Shown here piece by piece: positions 40,096 to 48,458 of a DNA stretch of 64,000 nt (its first letter is position 1; each line of letters begins with the position of its first letter). Source of the DNA: Streptomyces dioscori (GTDB lineage: Bacteria > Actinomycetota > Actinomycetes > Streptomycetales > Streptomycetaceae); assembly GCF_003024195.1 (NCBI RefSeq), contig NZ_KZ679043.1, positions 334,476-398,475 of the forward strand, given 5' to 3'. The position numbers and the translations under genes were made by a program. Below the pieces are notes generated by a model. It was not told the origin of the DNA. It worked only from the letters and a program-made list of their open reading frames with translations, and made no database searches.

Positions 40096-41205
40096 ATGTC
40101 CCGTCGTACCGTTCTCTCCTTGACCGCGGCCCTCGCCCTCGGTGCAGGACTCGCCGTGATCCCCACCCAGGCGCAGGCCGCCACCGTGGTCGTCAGTACG
40201 ACCACAGACCTGACCAACGCCATCAAGAACGCCACCGCCGGTACGGTCATCCAGGTGCGCGCGGGCACCTACTACCCGACGGCGACCCTCCAGTCGACCA
40301 CCAACGGCAGCTCCTCCAGCCGCATCCACCTGCAGCCCTACGGCTCCGAAACCGTGAAGATCGACGGCTCGAACCTCCCCGACGGGGACTGGATCTTCAA
40401 GCTCACCGCCGACTACTGGACCGTCTCGGGCATCACGTTCCAGAACTCCCCGGACAGCGCGGTCGTCTGCCAGTCGTGCGCCTCGACCGTCTGGGAGAAC
40501 ATCAAGACCATCAACGGCGGTGACTCGGGCTTCACGCTCACCGGGGACAGCACCACCAACAACACCGTCCGCAACATCGACTCGTACGGTCACTACGACG
40601 CCGCCACCCACGGCGAGAACGCGGACGGGATCGCCGTCAAGTTCGGCTCCGGCAGCGGCAACCTGATCACCGGGGCCCGCCTCTACAACAACTCGGATGA
40701 CGGCCTGGACTTCTGGTCGTTCTCGTCCCCGGTCACCGTCGAGCACACCTGGGCCATGGGCAACGGCAAGAACCGCTGGTCGGACTCGGCGTTCGCGGGC
40801 GACGGCAACGGCTACAAACTCGGCGGCGACGGCGAGGTGGTGGCCCATGTCGTCAACAACTCGGCGGCCTGGGACAACGCGGGCAGCGGCTTCACGGAGA
40901 ACAGCAACACGGGCGCCATCGTCATCAACCGCACCACCGCCTACGCCAACGTCAAGTACGGCTACTACTTCGCCACCGGCGCGGCCAGGCTCGGCAAGAA
41001 CCTGGCCGTGGGCAACGGTTCGTCGGTCAGCAAGGGAAGCTCGGTCGTCTCGGCCGGCAACAACTGGGACTCGGGGATCTCGACGCCCTCGTTCCGCTCC
41101 ACGGACGCCTCGACGACGTACAACAGCCGTCAGTCGAACGGCGCGCTGCCCGTGACCACGTTCCTGACCACGGGCAGCACGACGATCGGCGCGACGATGG
41201 ACTGA
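40096..41205 (+). CDS. Secreted pectate lyase, PL9
   Basis: A 369-residue PL9 lyase with a short signal peptide (cleavage near QAQAA). The PL9 beta-helix signatures are clear: GTVIQVRAGTYYPTATL, HGENADGIAVKFGSGSGN, NNSDDGLDFWSFSSPVTVEHTW with the DDxxD calcium site, and GDGNGYKLGGDGE with the lysine equivalent to the catalytic base of Pel9A. It cleaves polygalacturonate outside the cell, working with the PL1 and PL3 enzymes nearby. AAAGG precedes the ATG. A good hairpin terminator follows the stop at 41223-41255. Confidence 0.92.
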   Translation: MSRRTVLSLTAALALGAGLAVIPTQAQAATVVVSTTTDLTNAIKNATAGTVIQVRAGTYYPTATLQSTTNGSSSSRIHLQPYGSETVKIDGSNLPDGDWIFKLTADYWTVSGITFQNSPDSAVVCQSCASTVWENIKTINGGDSGFTLTGDSTTNNTVRNIDSYGHYDAATHGENADGIAVKFGSGSGNLITGARLYNNSDDGLDFWSFSSPVTVEHTWAMGNGKNRWSDSAFAGDGNGYKLGGDGEVVAHVVNNSAAWDNAGSGFTENSNTGAIVINRTTAYANVKYGYYFATGAARLGKNLAVGNGSSVSKGSSVVSAGNNWDSGISTPSFRSTDASTTYNSRQSNGALPVTTFLTTGSTTIGATMD

Positions 41206-41222
41206 GGCCGTCGGACGTGCGA

Positions 41223-41255
41223 ACGCCCCTCGCGGTCGTCACCGGCGAGGGGCGT
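41223..41255 (+). terminator. Terminator of the PL9 gene
   Basis: ACGCCCCTCGC (41223-41233) pairs with GCGAGGGGCGT (41245-41255), 11 bp, extended inside by GGT/ACC around CGTC. It starts 18 bp after the stop codon. Confidence 0.75.
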
Positions 41256-41306
41256 CGCTCTGACTGGCCGAGGGGGGCTCAGGCCAGCAGCTTTGTGGGG
41301 TCCGAC

Positions 41307-41411
41307 GACCCTGCGGTCAAGGACCCTGTGTCCAAGGACCCTGTGGTCACCGACCTTGTGGTCACCGACCTTGTGGTCACCGACCTTGTGGTCACCGACC
41401 TTGTGGTCACT
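41307..41411. repeat. Minisatellite: seven 15-bp tandem units
   Basis: Seven units of GACCTTGTGGTCACC type run without gaps from 41307 to 41411; units 4 to 6 are identical and unit 7 differs by one base. They sit between convergent PL9 and PL3 genes, and the PL3 stop codon (41407-41409) is inside the last unit. On the reverse strand one frame would encode GDHKV repeats. Confidence 0.92.
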
Positions 41412-42234
41412 GGTACGTGATGTCAGATGCCGTGTAGTCGCAGTAGGTTCCGTCCGGGCCCGAACCGTTTGTCGTCGGCTCGGCGCCCGTGTTGTTGCCG
41501 ATGTACTTCTGGCACGGCACGATCTTCTTGCTGCTGTCACCGACGACCGTGATGTTCCGCAGGGCCGCGGTGTCGCCGTAGTTGGTGTTGATGCCGACCA
41601 GCCGCGAACCCGGCGCGGTCACCTCGACGGTGTTGAAGATCGAGGTCCGCTTGTACTGCGTCGAGCAGTTGCCGCAGGAGCGGTACAGCGTCTTGAAGTC
41701 CTGGACCGCGAACTTCGACACGACGAGCTTGCCGCCCCCGTTGTGCTGGAACACCTTGTCCGCGGCCTTCTTCGCCCCGCCGCCGTACACGGTGTAGACG
41801 GCGGAGTTGCCGCCCTTGAAGGTCGCGGCGTCCTCGCCGACGTCCTCCCACCACACGTTCTGCAGGGTGCAACTGCCCTGGCAGTGCACGCCGTCGGCAC
41901 CCGGCGCACCGATGATGACGTTCTTCAGTGTCGCTCCGTCGGCGAGCTGGAAGATCGGGTCCTGGCCCTCCTCCTGGCCGTCACCGGCGAGATCGCCGCT
42001 GCCGTAGTAGCGCTTGTAGCCGCCGTCCCGGGTGCCGGAGACGGCGATCGTCGACGAGACGGCTTCGCTGCCGGTGGCGGTCGGCCAGGTGGTGGCGGCG
42101 CTCGCCGTCGACATCATCGTGCTGGTGAACATCGCGGCTCCCGTCAGGGTGAGCGCGGACACACCACCGATGAGGGCACGCTTGCGGTCGGTCCTGCGGC
42201 GGTGACGTGCACGGGGTTCCACGCGTGAGGTCAT
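41407..42234 (-). CDS. Secreted pectate lyase, PL3
   Basis: A 275-residue PL3 lyase. A basic N-terminus (VEPRARHRRRTDRKR) and hydrophobic stretch lead to a cleavage site near TASAA. The conserved PL3 core is GADGVHCQGSCTLQNVWWED, VGEDAATFKGG with calcium-binding acids, and FQHNGGGKLVVSKF; cysteine pairs (CQGSC, CGNC) are typical. GAAGGAA in the loop of a CCCG/CGGG hairpin is the ribosome-binding site. Its stop lies in the 15-bp minisatellite. The 91-bp leader contains a conserved-looking RNA structure (see 42240-42324). Confidence 0.9.
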   Translation of the reverse strand: MTSRVEPRARHRRRTDRKRALIGGVSALTLTGAAMFTSTMMSTASAATTWPTATGSEAVSSTIAVSGTRDGGYKRYYGSGDLAGDGQEEGQDPIFQLADGATLKNVIIGAPGADGVHCQGSCTLQNVWWEDVGEDAATFKGGNSAVYTVYGGGAKKAADKVFQHNGGGKLVVSKFAVQDFKTLYRSCGNCSTQYKRTSIFNTVEVTAPGSRLVGINTNYGDTAALRNITVVGDSSKKIVPCQKYIGNNTGAEPTTNGSGPDGTYCDYTASDITYQ

Positions 42235-42236
42235 GT

Positions 42237-42324
42237 CCCGTTCCTTCGGGTGGGGAGAGATCTTGCGTCTCCTGGTCGCCACCCGGACGGCATGGGTTGC
42301 CGCGCGCCGCGATTCTTCTCGACC
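42237..42324 (-). promoter_or_regulatory. Structured 5' leader of the PL3 gene
   Basis: On the reverse strand GGTCG (42324-42320) can pair with CGACC (42278-42274), enclosing CGGC/GCCG and a CAACCC...GGGTG pair. GGAGA/TCTCC follows, and CCCG-AAGGAA-CGGG (42250-42237) presents the ribosome-binding site in a hairpin loop. The layout recalls actinobacterial riboswitch-like leaders, but no known class is matched with confidence. Confidence 0.4.
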
Positions 42325-42325
42325 T

Positions 42326-43120
42326 TCAGTCCTGCGCGAAGTCGCCCCCGACCGCCAGTTCCTCGCGGTCGGCGCGGGCGTCGGCCGTATACGCGTCGTC
42401 CCCGGCGTCGCGGCCACCGCGGTCGTGGTCGTACTGGCCCGCGAACACCCACTCGCCCGGCCACACCGTACGGCCCGGCTTGAGCGTCCATGTGTAGGTG
42501 AGGAAGCCGCCCTTCTCGGCGACGGACGCGGTGAAGTCGTCCTCGGGGGCGGACCGCCAGGAACCGGTCGAGGTGACCCCACCGGTCTGCCTGACCTTCA
42601 ACACGACGGTCAGGGAGGTGAGTTGCTTCTCGTTCCTCACCGTCACATTGCTCTGCGCCCAGAACTCGTTGCTGTGCGGGTCGACCGACCCGTCCGACCA
42701 CAACGGGCCGTCCTCGACGTCGGCACCGGTACTGGTACTCGTACCGGCGGTGGGGGAGGCCGGAGGGCTCGAACGCTCCGGCGAGGGAGCAGGACTGGGA
42801 CTGACCGCCACCGTCTGGTCGTTCGGCGTCTCGGCCTTCAGCGCCGACGCGACGGCGTACCCGCCGACCGCGAGCACGCCCGCGACCGCGGCCGTGGCCC
42901 CGACGACACGGAACCAGCCGAGCGCGGTCGGCCGCGGGTCGGGCCCCGGCGCGTGCTGCCCACCGGCCATCCCGCGTTCGACGCGGGCCAGGATGCGGGC
43001 ACGATCGGGCTCGTACGACTCGGCCGACTCCCGTAGCCGGGACCGCAGTTCGCCGTACGGTGCGCCGCCGTGCAAGTCGCCGTGCGGTTCGTCGCGCAGT
43101 TCGTCGTGCACGTCCTTCAT
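42326..43120 (-). CDS. Membrane protein paired with a SigE-family sigma factor (putative anti-sigma)
   Basis: A 264-residue protein whose ATG overlaps the sigma-factor stop (ATGA). Residues 1-65 are cytoplasmic and charged, with an ELRSRLRESAESYEPDRARILARVERGM stretch (shown here as the region about residues 25-52) that resembles the start of actinobacterial anti-sigma partners. One transmembrane segment lies at about 70-92, then a Ser/Pro/Thr linker and an outer domain of about 130 residues with WAQSNVTVRNEKQLTSLTV and WPGEWVFAGQYDH. No zinc HxxxCxxC motif is present. Position strongly suggests it controls the sigma factor; the outer domain resembles a carbohydrate-binding sandwich, but that is weak. 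Confidence 0.7.
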   Translation of the reverse strand: MKDVHDELRDEPHGDLHGGAPYGELRSRLRESAESYEPDRARILARVERGMAGGQHAPGPDPRPTALGWFRVVGATAAVAGVLAVGGYAVASALKAETPNDQTVAVSPSPAPSPERSSPPASPTAGTSTSTGADVEDGPLWSDGSVDPHSNEFWAQSNVTVRNEKQLTSLTVVLKVRQTGGVTSTGSWRSAPEDDFTASVAEKGGFLTYTWTLKPGRTVWPGEWVFAGQYDHDRGGRDAGDDAYTADARADREELAVGGDFAQD

Positions 43121-43695
43121 CGGCCGCTCCCCCCGGTGATTCCCCCGGTGCCACCCGCACGCAGCGCCGCCGCGTGCATGCGCCGCGGAGCGTCCCGCGA
43201 CCCCAGCAGCCGCTGCAGCTCAGCCATCCCCTTCGACGTCTGGCTCTTCACCGTACCCACCGAGACACCGAGGGTGAGCGCGGTCTCCTTCTCCGAGAGG
43301 TCGAAGGAATGGCGCAGGACCACACACGCCCGCTTGCGGAACGGCAGTCTGCGCAGCGCCTCCTGGACGTCCACCATGCCCGGCACGTCGGGGTTCTCGG
43401 TCCTGTCCTCACGCTGCGACCAGAACAGGGTGACCCGCCGCCGTTCGCGCACCGCGCTGCGGATCCGGCTGCGCGCCATGTTGGCGACCACACCGCGGGC
43501 GTACGCCACCGGGTGGTCCGCGGCGCGCACACGGTCCCAGCGGTGCCACAGTGCGAGCAGCGCGTCCGCCGCGAGATCGTCGGCCGCGTCCGACTCGCCG
43601 GTCAACAGATGGGCCAGCCGGGCCAGTTCGGAGTAGTGCCGCTCGAAGAAGTCATGGAACTCCACGGAGGCGGCGTCGTCGACGACAGTGCCCAC
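43117..43695 (-). CDS. SigE-family ECF RNA polymerase sigma factor
   Basis: A 192-residue ECF sigma factor of the actinobacterial SigE family. Region 2 shows LARLAHLLTGESDAADDLAADALLALWHRW with the DNA-melting segment VAYARGVVANMARSRIR, and region 4 shows LPFRKRACVVLRHSFDLSEKETALTLGVSVGTVKSQTSKG (in overlapping pieces). GTG at 43695 has GGAGAGG. The gene is coupled to the membrane partner downstream, and a typical ECF promoter lies 31-57 bp upstream, so autoregulation is likely. The regulon is unknown; envelope stress is the usual theme. Confidence 0.9.
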   Translation of the reverse strand: MGTVVDDAASVEFHDFFERHYSELARLAHLLTGESDAADDLAADALLALWHRWDRVRAADHPVAYARGVVANMARSRIRSAVRERRRVTLFWSQREDRTENPDVPGMVDVQEALRRLPFRKRACVVLRHSFDLSEKETALTLGVSVGTVKSQTSKGMAELQRLLGSRDAPRRMHAAALRAGGTGGITGGSGR

Positions 43696-43725
43696 GGGCG
43701 ACCTCTCCCTGTCGGTTCATTCTGT

Positions 43726-43752
43726 AACACGATGAAAACCTGAAACTGGTTC
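43726..43752 (-). promoter_or_regulatory. ECF-type promoter of the sigma-factor gene
   Basis: On the reverse strand GAACC (43752-43748), 16 bp and CGTGTT (43731-43726) form the GAAC/CGT pattern recognised by ECF sigma factors. The -10 end is 30 bp from the start codon, consistent with an autoregulated promoter. Confidence 0.55.
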
Positions 43753-43815
43753 AACGCGGGAACAATCCAGCCAGCATCCGCTCACCAGGCACGCAGGTAA
43801 CGAGGAGCATCCGCC

Positions 43816-45267
43816 ATGTCCGAAACGCAGCAGGTGGAGGACCGGCCAGGCGCCGGGCCGCCCCAGGACAACAGCGTCGACCGGTTCTTCAAGATCTCGG
43901 CCCGGGGCTCCACCGTCGGCCGGGAAGTACGCGGCGGCTTCGCCACGTTCTTCACGATGGCCTACATCCTTGTCCTGAATCCCATCATCCTCAGCAGCGC
44001 GAAGGACAAGTTCGGCGACCAGCTCGACAGCGTCCAACTGGTCACCGCCACCGCCCTGGTGGCCGCGGTGATGACGATCGTGATGGGCGTCGGCGGCAAC
44101 CTGCCGCTCGCGCTCGCCGCGGGCCTCGGCCTCAACGCCGTCGTCGCGTTCCAGGTCGCCCCGCTGATGAGCTGGGACGACGCGATGGGCCTCATCGTCC
44201 TCGAAGGCCTGCTGATCTGCGTCCTGGTGGTGACGGGACTGCGCGAGGCCGTCATGTACGCGATCCCGCAGCCGCTCAAGCAGGCGATCAGCGTCGGCAT
44301 CGGGCTGTTCATCGCGTTCATCGGCTTCGTCGACGCCGGGTTCGTCAGCCGCATACCGGACGCCGCCAACACCACCGTGCCGGTGCAGCTGGGGGCCACG
44401 GGCGCGCTGACCGGCTGGCCGATCCTGGTGTTCTGCCTCGGGGTGCTGCTGACCATCGGGCTCCTCGCCCGCAAGGTCAAGGGCGCGATCCTGATCAGCA
44501 TCGTGACCATGACGGCCGTCGCGATCGTCGTCAACGAGATCGCGGACGTCAAGAGCTGGGGCCTGACCACGCCCCAGGTGCCCGACGACGTGGTGGCCTC
44601 GCCCGACTTCGGACTGCTCGGCGACTTCAGCCTGTTCGGCGCGTTCGGCGAGGTCAGTGTGATCACCGTCGTGCTGCTGGTGTTCACGCTGATCCTGTCG
44701 GACTTCTTCGACACCATGGGCACGGTCGTCGGCATCAGCGCGGAGGCGGGGCTGCTGGACGAGGAGGGCAAGGTGCCGAACCTGGGCCGGGTCCTGCTCA
44801 TCGACGGCGCCGCCGCGGTCGCGGGCGGGGCGGCGTCCGCGTCCTCCGCCACGTCGTACATCGAGTCGGCCGCGGGGGTCGGCGAGGGAGCCCGTACGGG
44901 GTTCGCGAACCTCGTCACGGGCGGGCTGTTCGCCTGTGCGCTCTTCCTGACGCCGCTGCTGACGATCGTGCCGATGCAGGCGGCGGCGCCGGCGCTCGTC
45001 GCGGTCGGGTTCCTGATGATGACCCAGGTCAAGCACATCGACTGGGACAGGTACGAGATCGCCATCCCCGCGTTCCTGACGATCGCCGTGATGCCGTTCA
45101 CGTACTCGATCACGAACGGGATCGGGGCGGGGTTCGTGTCCTACGTCCTCATCAAGACGGTGCTGGGGAGGGCGAAGGAGGTGCACTGGTTGCTGTGGGG
45201 CACGTCGGCGCTGTTCCTGATCTATTTCGCGATCGACCCGATCGAACAGATCCTGAACGTGAAGTAA
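43816..45267 (+). CDS. NCS2 purine permease (AzgA/GhxP type)
   Basis: A 483-residue inner-membrane proton symporter for hypoxanthine, adenine, guanine or xanthine. About 14 hydrophobic segments start at residue 42. Family motifs are GGFATFFTMAYILVLNPIIL, LGLNAVVAFQVAP, SDFFDTMGTVVGISAEAG and SSATSYIESAAGVGEGARTGFANLVTG (given in overlapping pieces, each characteristic of the AzgA subfamily). GAGGAG precedes the ATG at 43816. It is divergent from the sigma-factor gene across 120 bp and followed by a strong palindromic terminator. Confidence 0.93.
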   Translation: MSETQQVEDRPGAGPPQDNSVDRFFKISARGSTVGREVRGGFATFFTMAYILVLNPIILSSAKDKFGDQLDSVQLVTATALVAAVMTIVMGVGGNLPLALAAGLGLNAVVAFQVAPLMSWDDAMGLIVLEGLLICVLVVTGLREAVMYAIPQPLKQAISVGIGLFIAFIGFVDAGFVSRIPDAANTTVPVQLGATGALTGWPILVFCLGVLLTIGLLARKVKGAILISIVTMTAVAIVVNEIADVKSWGLTTPQVPDDVVASPDFGLLGDFSLFGAFGEVSVITVVLLVFTLILSDFFDTMGTVVGISAEAGLLDEEGKVPNLGRVLLIDGAAAVAGGAASASSATSYIESAAGVGEGARTGFANLVTGGLFACALFLTPLLTIVPMQAAAPALVAVGFLMMTQVKHIDWDRYEIAIPAFLTIAVMPFTYSITNGIGAGFVSYVLIKTVLGRAKEVHWLLWGTSALFLIYFAIDPIEQILNVK

Positions 45268-45315
45268 CCGCCGGCGGGGGCTGTCGGTAGCCTGCGGCCC
45301 CGGTGGTGGCGGGCC

Positions 45316-45358
45316 GCGCAGTTCCCCGCGCCCCCATCAGGGGCGCGGGGAACTGCGC
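45316..45358. terminator. Perfect 19-bp hairpin made of two repeat cores, bidirectional terminator
   Basis: Head-to-head copies of the dispersed core (45316-45334 with 45340-45358) around a CATCA loop lie midway between the convergent purine permease and penicillin-binding protein genes. This copy pair most clearly behaves like a terminator. Confidence 0.75.
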
Positions 45359-45419
45359 AATCTTTTGGCTCGGCCCCCACCGGACCGCAGGTCAGGGAAC
45401 GGGCAAGGAACGGGCAAGG

Positions 45420-46871
45420 TCACCCCTTGAGCGCGGCCCGCATCACGGCCTCGGCAACAGGCGCAGCCAAACCGTTCCCGCTCACTTCGGACCGCGCCGC
45501 ATCCGACTGCTCCACCACCACGGCGACAGCGACCTCCTTCTCGGAGGAGTCGGACTTCGCGTACGACGTGAACCACGCATACGGCGTCTTGCTGTTGTTC
45601 TCGCCGTGCTGAGCCGTACCGGTCTTGCCTCCCACCGTCGCCCCGGAGATCCGCGCGTTCGTCCCCGTCCCCTCCTCGACGACCGTCCGCATCGCCGACT
45701 GCAGCTGCTCGGCCGTGGACGAACTGACGATCTCCTTGCTCTCCGTGTCGTCGTCGTAGTTCTCCAGCACATCCCCGTTCGCGTCGCTGATCCGCGACAC
45801 CATGTGCGGTGAGACCAGCTTCCCGCCGTTGGCGATGGCGGCCGACACCATGGCCATCTGCAACGGCGTCGCGGTCACGTCGAACTGCCCGATGCCCGTC
45901 AGCGCGGTGGACGACCTGTCCATGTCCGACGGGTACACGCTCGTGTAGGCACGTACGGGCACGTCCTGGGACGTGTCGTTGAAGCCGAACTTCTCCGCCA
46001 TCGCCTTGACCTTGTCCTGGCCGAGGTCGACGGCCATCTTCGCGAAGACGTTGTTGCACGAGTACTGGAGCGCGACCCGGATCGACGCGTCCTCACAGGG
46101 AGCCGACTTGCTCTCGTTCGCCAGGTCCGTCGTCGTGCCCGGCAGCGTGTACGGGTTCTCGCTGTCCGTCTTCTCGTCCACCGAGGAGTACAGGCCGTCC
46201 TCCAGCGCCGCTGCCGCCACGACCAGTTTGAACGTCGAGCCCGGCGGCAGCGGCTGGCGCAGCGCCCGGTTCGTCATGGGCTTCTCGGAGTCCTTGGTCA
46301 GCTTGTTCCAGGCGTCGGAGTCGCCCGCGCTGAGCACCGTGGGGTCGTAGGACGGGGTGGAGACGACACCGAGGATCCTGCCGGTCCTCGGGTCGATGGC
46401 CACGGCCGCGCCCTTCTTGTCACCGAGCGCCTTGTAGGCCGCCTTCTGCACGTCCGGGTCGATGGTGGTGATCACATCGCCCGGGTCGGAACGCTCGCCG
46501 GTGACCGTGTCGAGGGGGTTCTTCAGGCGGTTGTCCGTGCCGTCGAGCAACTGCTGGTAGACGCCCTCCAGCTGCGTGGCCCCGAACACCTGCGAGCTGA
46601 ACCCGGTGACGGCCGAGTAGAGACTGCCGTCGGTGTACGTGCGCTTGTACTTGAGGTCGCTGCCTTTCGTCTGCGCGGAACCGGTGACCGCGTCGCCGCC
46701 CACGATGATGTTCCCGAGCGGGTACGCGTACTGCTCGATCGCGTTCCGACGGTTGTCCTTGTCCTCTGCGAGCGCCTGCCCCTCGTAGAACTGCACCCAG
46801 GTCGCTCTGACCAGCAGAGCGAACACGAGCAGCAGAGTGAAGACGGAGGCGCGCCTGATCGTTTTGTTCAT
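45420..46871 (-). CDS. Class B penicillin-binding protein (PbpA-like), orphan
   Basis: A 483-residue peptidoglycan transpeptidase. An N-terminal anchor (residues about 7-26) precedes the dimerisation domain and the penicilloyl-serine domain with all three motifs: PPGSTFKLV (SxxK), YSCNN (SxN) and GGKTGTAQ. It follows the PbpA encoded beside rodA in Streptomyces division loci (MNKTIRRASVFTLLLV start), but here stands alone, so it is a paralogue. A longer frame would begin at 46892; ATG at 46871 fits the family. It acts outside the membrane in septal or spore wall synthesis. A dispersed-repeat pair lies upstream. Confidence 0.92.
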   Translation of the reverse strand: MNKTIRRASVFTLLLVFALLVRATWVQFYEGQALAEDKDNRRNAIEQYAYPLGNIIVGGDAVTGSAQTKGSDLKYKRTYTDGSLYSAVTGFSSQVFGATQLEGVYQQLLDGTDNRLKNPLDTVTGERSDPGDVITTIDPDVQKAAYKALGDKKGAAVAIDPRTGRILGVVSTPSYDPTVLSAGDSDAWNKLTKDSEKPMTNRALRQPLPPGSTFKLVVAAAALEDGLYSSVDEKTDSENPYTLPGTTTDLANESKSAPCEDASIRVALQYSCNNVFAKMAVDLGQDKVKAMAEKFGFNDTSQDVPVRAYTSVYPSDMDRSSTALTGIGQFDVTATPLQMAMVSAAIANGGKLVSPHMVSRISDANGDVLENYDDDTESKEIVSSSTAEQLQSAMRTVVEEGTGTNARISGATVGGKTGTAQHGENNSKTPYAWFTSYAKSDSSEKEVAVAVVVEQSDAARSEVSGNGLAAPVAEAVMRAALKG

Positions 46872-46975
46872 CCCGCCCAGAAGGACGAGCAAGAACCCCC
46901 CGAACGTTCCCTTCGCCCACGTTTCTCATGGACAGTTCATCAACGCCAGCCCCGGTCAGGGGCGCGTGTTTTTTT

Positions 46976-47024
46976 GGGGGGCGCGGGGAACGGCGCAATC
47001 TTTTAGGGGCGCGGGGAACTGCGC
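46976..47024. repeat. Paired dispersed repeats, reverse orientation
   Basis: Two cores in reverse orientation (46976-46995 and 47005-47024) with ATCTTTT between them and GACCAGCCAC after, the mirror image of the pairs at 34.5 and 35.5 kb. They lie downstream of the GNAT gene and upstream of the pbpA-like gene. Confidence 0.85.
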
Positions 47025-47048
47025 GACCAGCCACGACGCACCCGCACG

Positions 47049-47552
47049 TCACCCCCGGAGCACAAGCACAACCTCGTCGATCTCGGCCCCCCGCGCGTTC
47101 GCGAAGCCCCGGTCCCGCCCGGTCACAACGAACCCACACTTCTCCAGCACCCGCAAGGATCCCGCGTTGTCCGCCGCCGCCCGCCCGTACAACGGCCGCT
47201 CGGGTACGACGACGAGCATCGCCCGCAGCGCGGCGGTCGCGATCCCCCGCCCCCAGTACGCGCGATCGATCCAGTACGTCACCTCGCGCTCGCCCGGTTC
47301 CCCGTACACCGCCGCGTTCCCGACGACATCCCCGTCGACGAGGATCGTGCGGTTCACGGCGGACGAGGCGAGGACCCGCTTCCAGTGGGCGTCGAAGGCG
47401 TCCCGGTCGGTCGGATCCTTCGAGGTGAACGCGGCCATCCGTACGGACTCGGGATCGTTCGTCTGCCGGAAGAACACCGGCAGATCACTGTCGTGGACCT
47501 CGCGGAGTTCGACCTCGGGGGACGGACGGGACGGGTAGGACGGGTCGGACAT
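47049..47552 (-). CDS. GNAT family N-acetyltransferase
   Basis: A 167-residue acetyl-CoA-dependent acetyltransferase of the RimJ/RimL-like branch. It has VELREVHDSDLPVFFRQTND at the start, VTYWIDRAYWGRGIATAALRAML with the acetyl-CoA-binding loop (RGIATA), and NAGSLRVLEKCGFVVTG near the end, all typical. GGAGG precedes the ATG at 47552. It lies one base after the IclR gene stop, so the two are probably co-transcribed. The substrate (a protein N-terminus or a small amine) cannot be deduced. Confidence 0.88.
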   Translation of the reverse strand: MSDPSYPSRPSPEVELREVHDSDLPVFFRQTNDPESVRMAAFTSKDPTDRDAFDAHWKRVLASSAVNRTILVDGDVVGNAAVYGEPGEREVTYWIDRAYWGRGIATAALRAMLVVVPERPLYGRAAADNAGSLRVLEKCGFVVTGRDRGFANARGAEIDEVVLVLRG

Positions 47553-47553
47553 G

Positions 47554-48327
47554 TCAGAGCCTCCGGGTCGCGAGCGTCAGCCGGTCCCGCGCGTCGAAGA
47601 GCGCGTCCTTCACCATCTGTTCGTGCGCCGGCGTCAGCCGCGCCACCGGCACCGAGCAGCTGATCGCGTCCCGTGCGGGCGTCCGGTAGGGGATCGCCAC
47701 GCCGAAGCAGCGCAGCCCCAGCGTGTTCTCCTCGCGGTCCACCGCGAACCCCTGCTCCCGTACCAGGTGCAGCTCCTCGATGAGCTTCTCCCGGTCGGTG
47801 ATCGTGTGCTCGGTCAGCGCGGGCAGCGTCTCCGGCAGCAGTTTGCGTACCTGCTCGTCGGTGTGGGTCGCGAGGAGCGCCTTGCCGAGGGACGTGGAGT
47901 GGGCGGGCAGCCGGCGCCCCACGCGGGTGAAGGGGCGCAGATAGTGCTGGGACTGGCGGGTCGCGAGGTAGACGACGTTCGTGCCGTCGAGGCGGGCCAG
48001 GTGGATGGTCTCCGTCGTGTCGTCGGAGAGCCGGTCCAGTGTCGGCCGCGCCGCCGCGACGACCTCGTCACCGTCGATGTACGACGTGCCGACGAGCAGC
48101 GCCCGTACGCCGATGCCGTACCGCGTGCCCGTCGCGTCGGTCTCGACCCAGCCGAGCTCCACCAGCGTGCGCAGCAGCATGTAGAGACTGGACTTGGGAT
48201 ACCCGACGGCCTCCTGCACGGCGGCCAGGGAGTGCATACCGGGGCGTCCGGCGAAGTACTCAAGCAATTCAACCGTCCGCACTGCGGACTTGACCTGTGC
48301 TCCGCCGCCCGTCTCGCCTGCCGACAT
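47554..48327 (-). CDS. IclR family transcriptional regulator
   Basis: A 257-residue regulator. The N-terminal winged helix reads SAVRTVELLEYFAGRPGMHSL, QEAVGYPKSSLYMLLRTLVELGWVE, and the C-terminal effector domain includes LPAHSTSLGKALLATHTDEQV and RCFGVAIPYRTPARDAISCSVPVARL (overlapping pieces). Such regulators sense aromatic or sugar-acid ligands. ATG at 48327 is used because the open frame upstream lacks a start with a good ribosome-binding site. It is divergent from the semialdehyde dehydrogenase gene, its probable target, and may thereby respond to uronate breakdown products. Confidence 0.9.
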   Translation of the reverse strand: MSAGETGGGAQVKSAVRTVELLEYFAGRPGMHSLAAVQEAVGYPKSSLYMLLRTLVELGWVETDATGTRYGIGVRALLVGTSYIDGDEVVAAARPTLDRLSDDTTETIHLARLDGTNVVYLATRQSQHYLRPFTRVGRRLPAHSTSLGKALLATHTDEQVRKLLPETLPALTEHTITDREKLIEELHLVREQGFAVDREENTLGLRCFGVAIPYRTPARDAISCSVPVARLTPAHEQMVKDALFDARDRLTLATRRL

Positions 48328-48458
48328 CGGCCTTGACCCCCTAGTTCGCCGGGAAATAGTCTCGACAGCATATTCACCATCAGAGACAGCGTTCAGCATA
48401 TCGAACGCCCCTGGTGAGTGGCACATGTACTTCGGCATTACATCTGGAGGGACCCGCG

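Noticed and set aside
42274..42324. A SAM riboswitch in the PL3 leader
   Set aside because: The CAACCC and GGGTG pieces resemble such elements, but the full core is missing and a lyase is an unlikely target. Kept only as an unknown leader structure.
46872..46892. Seven-residue N-terminal extension of the penicillin-binding protein
   Set aside because: Family members start at MNKTIRR, and no ribosome-binding site supports the longer form.
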